Below, one piece after another: positions 63,447-64,000 of a DNA stretch of 64,000 nt. The translations under genes and the position numbers were made by a program. Positions within the stretch are counted from its first letter, which is position 1, and each line of letters begins with the position of its first letter. Origin of the DNA: JABJOR01 sp965603075 (GTDB taxonomy: Bacteria > Pseudomonadota > Alphaproteobacteria > Rhodospirillales > Casp-alpha2); contig CBFDBO010000013.1 of assembly GCA_965603075.1 (NCBI GenBank), forward strand, positions 13,540-77,539, read 5' to 3'. The notes beneath the pieces were generated by a model. It searched no databases and was not told the origin of the DNA. It worked only from the letters and a program-made list of their open reading frames with translations.

Positions 63447-63466
63447 TTTGGCAACATTTGGCAACA
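63447..63466. repeat. Direct repeat TTTGGCAACA x2 next to the att scar
   Basis: Two adjacent copies of TTTGGCAACA (63447-63456, 63457-63466), about 117 bp inside the presumed element. Such short direct repeats near att cores can be integrase arm-binding sites; that is inference. The stretch 63331-63585 has no recognisable gene. Confidence 0.45.
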
Positions 63467-63585
63467 GCTGTAATCATGTAGAAGGGTGCTGTGCTGCTCT
63501 AATTTTCCTTATCTCGATCCCTTAAGTTCACGCATATTTTGACGTTAATGCAGTGCTGGTTGGTGCTGCCATGTGTTCGGCCTGT

Positions 63586-63864
63586 TTATGCGGCACTGTT
63601 ACATGGCCGCTGGCCATAAGGCTTTACGTATTTGGGCGGCATCAACTTGACCTCATGACCAAGGCCGATCAATTGTCGCGCCCAATGATGTGATGTGGCG
63701 CACGCCTCAATACCAATCAGGCAAGGCGGCTGCTTCTTGAAAAACGGCAGCACCTGAGCCCGCCTTAACTGTCGGCGAAACACAACATTACCCTCTGCAT
63801 CAATACCGTGGGCTTGAAAAACATTTTTCGCAAGATCAACACCTATTGTGATAACTTCGTTCAT
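63586..63864 (-). pseudogene. Truncated IS110-family transposase
   Basis: 92 codons match the N-terminal DEDD catalytic domain of IS110 transposases: ITIGVDLAKNVFQAHGID (first Asp) and CLIGIEACATSHHWARQL (Glu), then VKLMPPKYVKPYG. The usual continuation (KRxKNDAADAEAI) degenerates to QRPCNSAA and a stop; the remaining about 250 residues and the C-terminal Ser domain are absent. A dead remnant, consistent with mobile DNA to the right of the tRNA scar. Confidence 0.85.
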
Positions 63865-63938
63865 GGACGGCTCCTGTTCCCTGTGATTCCATAATCACCA
63901 TTGTGGCACATTACGATGCCGTTGGGTGGGAGCCGTCC
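63865..63938. mobile_element. IS110 left-end-like non-coding segment with inverted repeat
   Basis: GGACGGCTCC (63865-63874), directly upstream of the transposase ATG, and GGAGCCGTCC (63929-63938) form a perfect 10-bp inverted repeat 54 bp apart. IS110-family elements carry a structured non-coding region beside the transposase, encoding a bridge RNA in recently studied members; this may be the remains of one. The remaining 62 bases to the window edge show nothing recognisable. Confidence 0.5.
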
Positions 63939-64000
63939 ACTACATCAGAAGCAGACATTGGATTATAATACAGTTGAGCTAAAACCTTTCTAATACCTCT

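Noticed and set aside
63261..63464. Minus-strand ORF of 67 aa
   Set aside because: It runs through the truncated tRNA and its terminator; no ribosome site and no plausible product.
1..64000. CRISPR arrays, prophage structural genes, rRNA operons, intact tRNAs
   Set aside because: None seen: no regularly spaced repeats with unique spacers, no capsid or tail genes, no rRNA sequence; the only tRNA signal is the truncated one at 63285-63330.

Overview
The window looks like part of an alphaproteobacterial chromosome, most like a marine Rhodospirillales-type lineage. No 16S gene is present, so this rests on gene content and order. The evidence is the ubiG/lysC/ptsP/RodZ-like block, the comF/NDUFAF5-like methyltransferase pair, pyrimidine 5'-nucleotidase-dapD-dapE, def-fmt and def/rmuC, ffs upstream of dnaX, and three copies of DUF2336, a domain found mainly in Alphaproteobacteria. 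Base composition is moderate and intergenic regions are AT-rich. Almost all of the window is core chromosome with high coding density. Only the last few hundred bases look mobile.

Layout. 1-5.5 kb: a RodZ-like protein (cut by the left edge), ptsP and lysC on the minus strand, divergent from ubiG. 5.5-13.5 kb: DUF1178, a methyltransferase, a nitrilase-family hydrolase, grxC, a TauE/SafE permease, a single-domain response regulator, comF, an NDUFAF5-like methyltransferase, then sfsA-map-radC. 13.5-22.6 kb: a quinone-oxidoreductase-like MDR enzyme, a probable Ntn-type amidohydrolase, purB, an HpcH aldolase, and a minus-strand operon of a PAS-PAS-GAF-GGDEF protein with two DUF2336 proteins. 22.7-31.2 kb: pyrimidine nucleotidase, dapD-dapE, two small membrane proteins, truA, fmt and def; a pair of paralogous genes of unknown function lies antisense between fmt and truA. 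31.4-36.4 kb: rmuC, an SLC13 permease, an SPFH/NfeD pair, recR and ybaB. 36.5-45.2 kb: an exonuclease, a DJ-1/PfpI protein, a DUF2336/PAS-histidine-kinase pair, an M81 peptidase, a standalone ParB-like mini-protein, an enoyl-CoA hydratase, dnaX and the SRP RNA. 45.3-54.8 kb: a cupredoxin-like lipoprotein, nudC, an MFS transporter with tandem palindromic operators, a candidate small RNA, a sodium/solute symporter, two EamA transporters and acnA, followed by an array of three 25-bp hairpins and a terminator. 54.8-60.9 kb: an amine-oxidation cluster (amine oxidase, 2OG-Fe(II) oxygenase, DadA/PuuB-like oxidase, deacetylase-fold amidohydrolase), then an AmgK-like kinase and an RRM protein. 60.9-64 kb: DUF3047, a P-loop kinase, a three-gene operon of tiny unknown proteins, a truncated tRNA-Val 3' end with its terminator, and a broken IS110-family transposase.

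Themes. Several loci that are usually contiguous in alphaproteobacteria are interrupted here: fmt/truA, dnaX/ybaB-recR and comF/grxC. In two places DUF2336 genes sit directly beside PAS-containing signalling proteins. The truncated tRNA with its own terminator at 63.25-63.33 kb is best read as an attachment-site scar, which would make the sequence to its right, running off the window, an integrated element. The least explained items are the fmt/truA paralog pair, the tiny-gene operon, the hairpin array, the candidate anti-Shine-Dalgarno small RNA and the ParB-like mini-protein.
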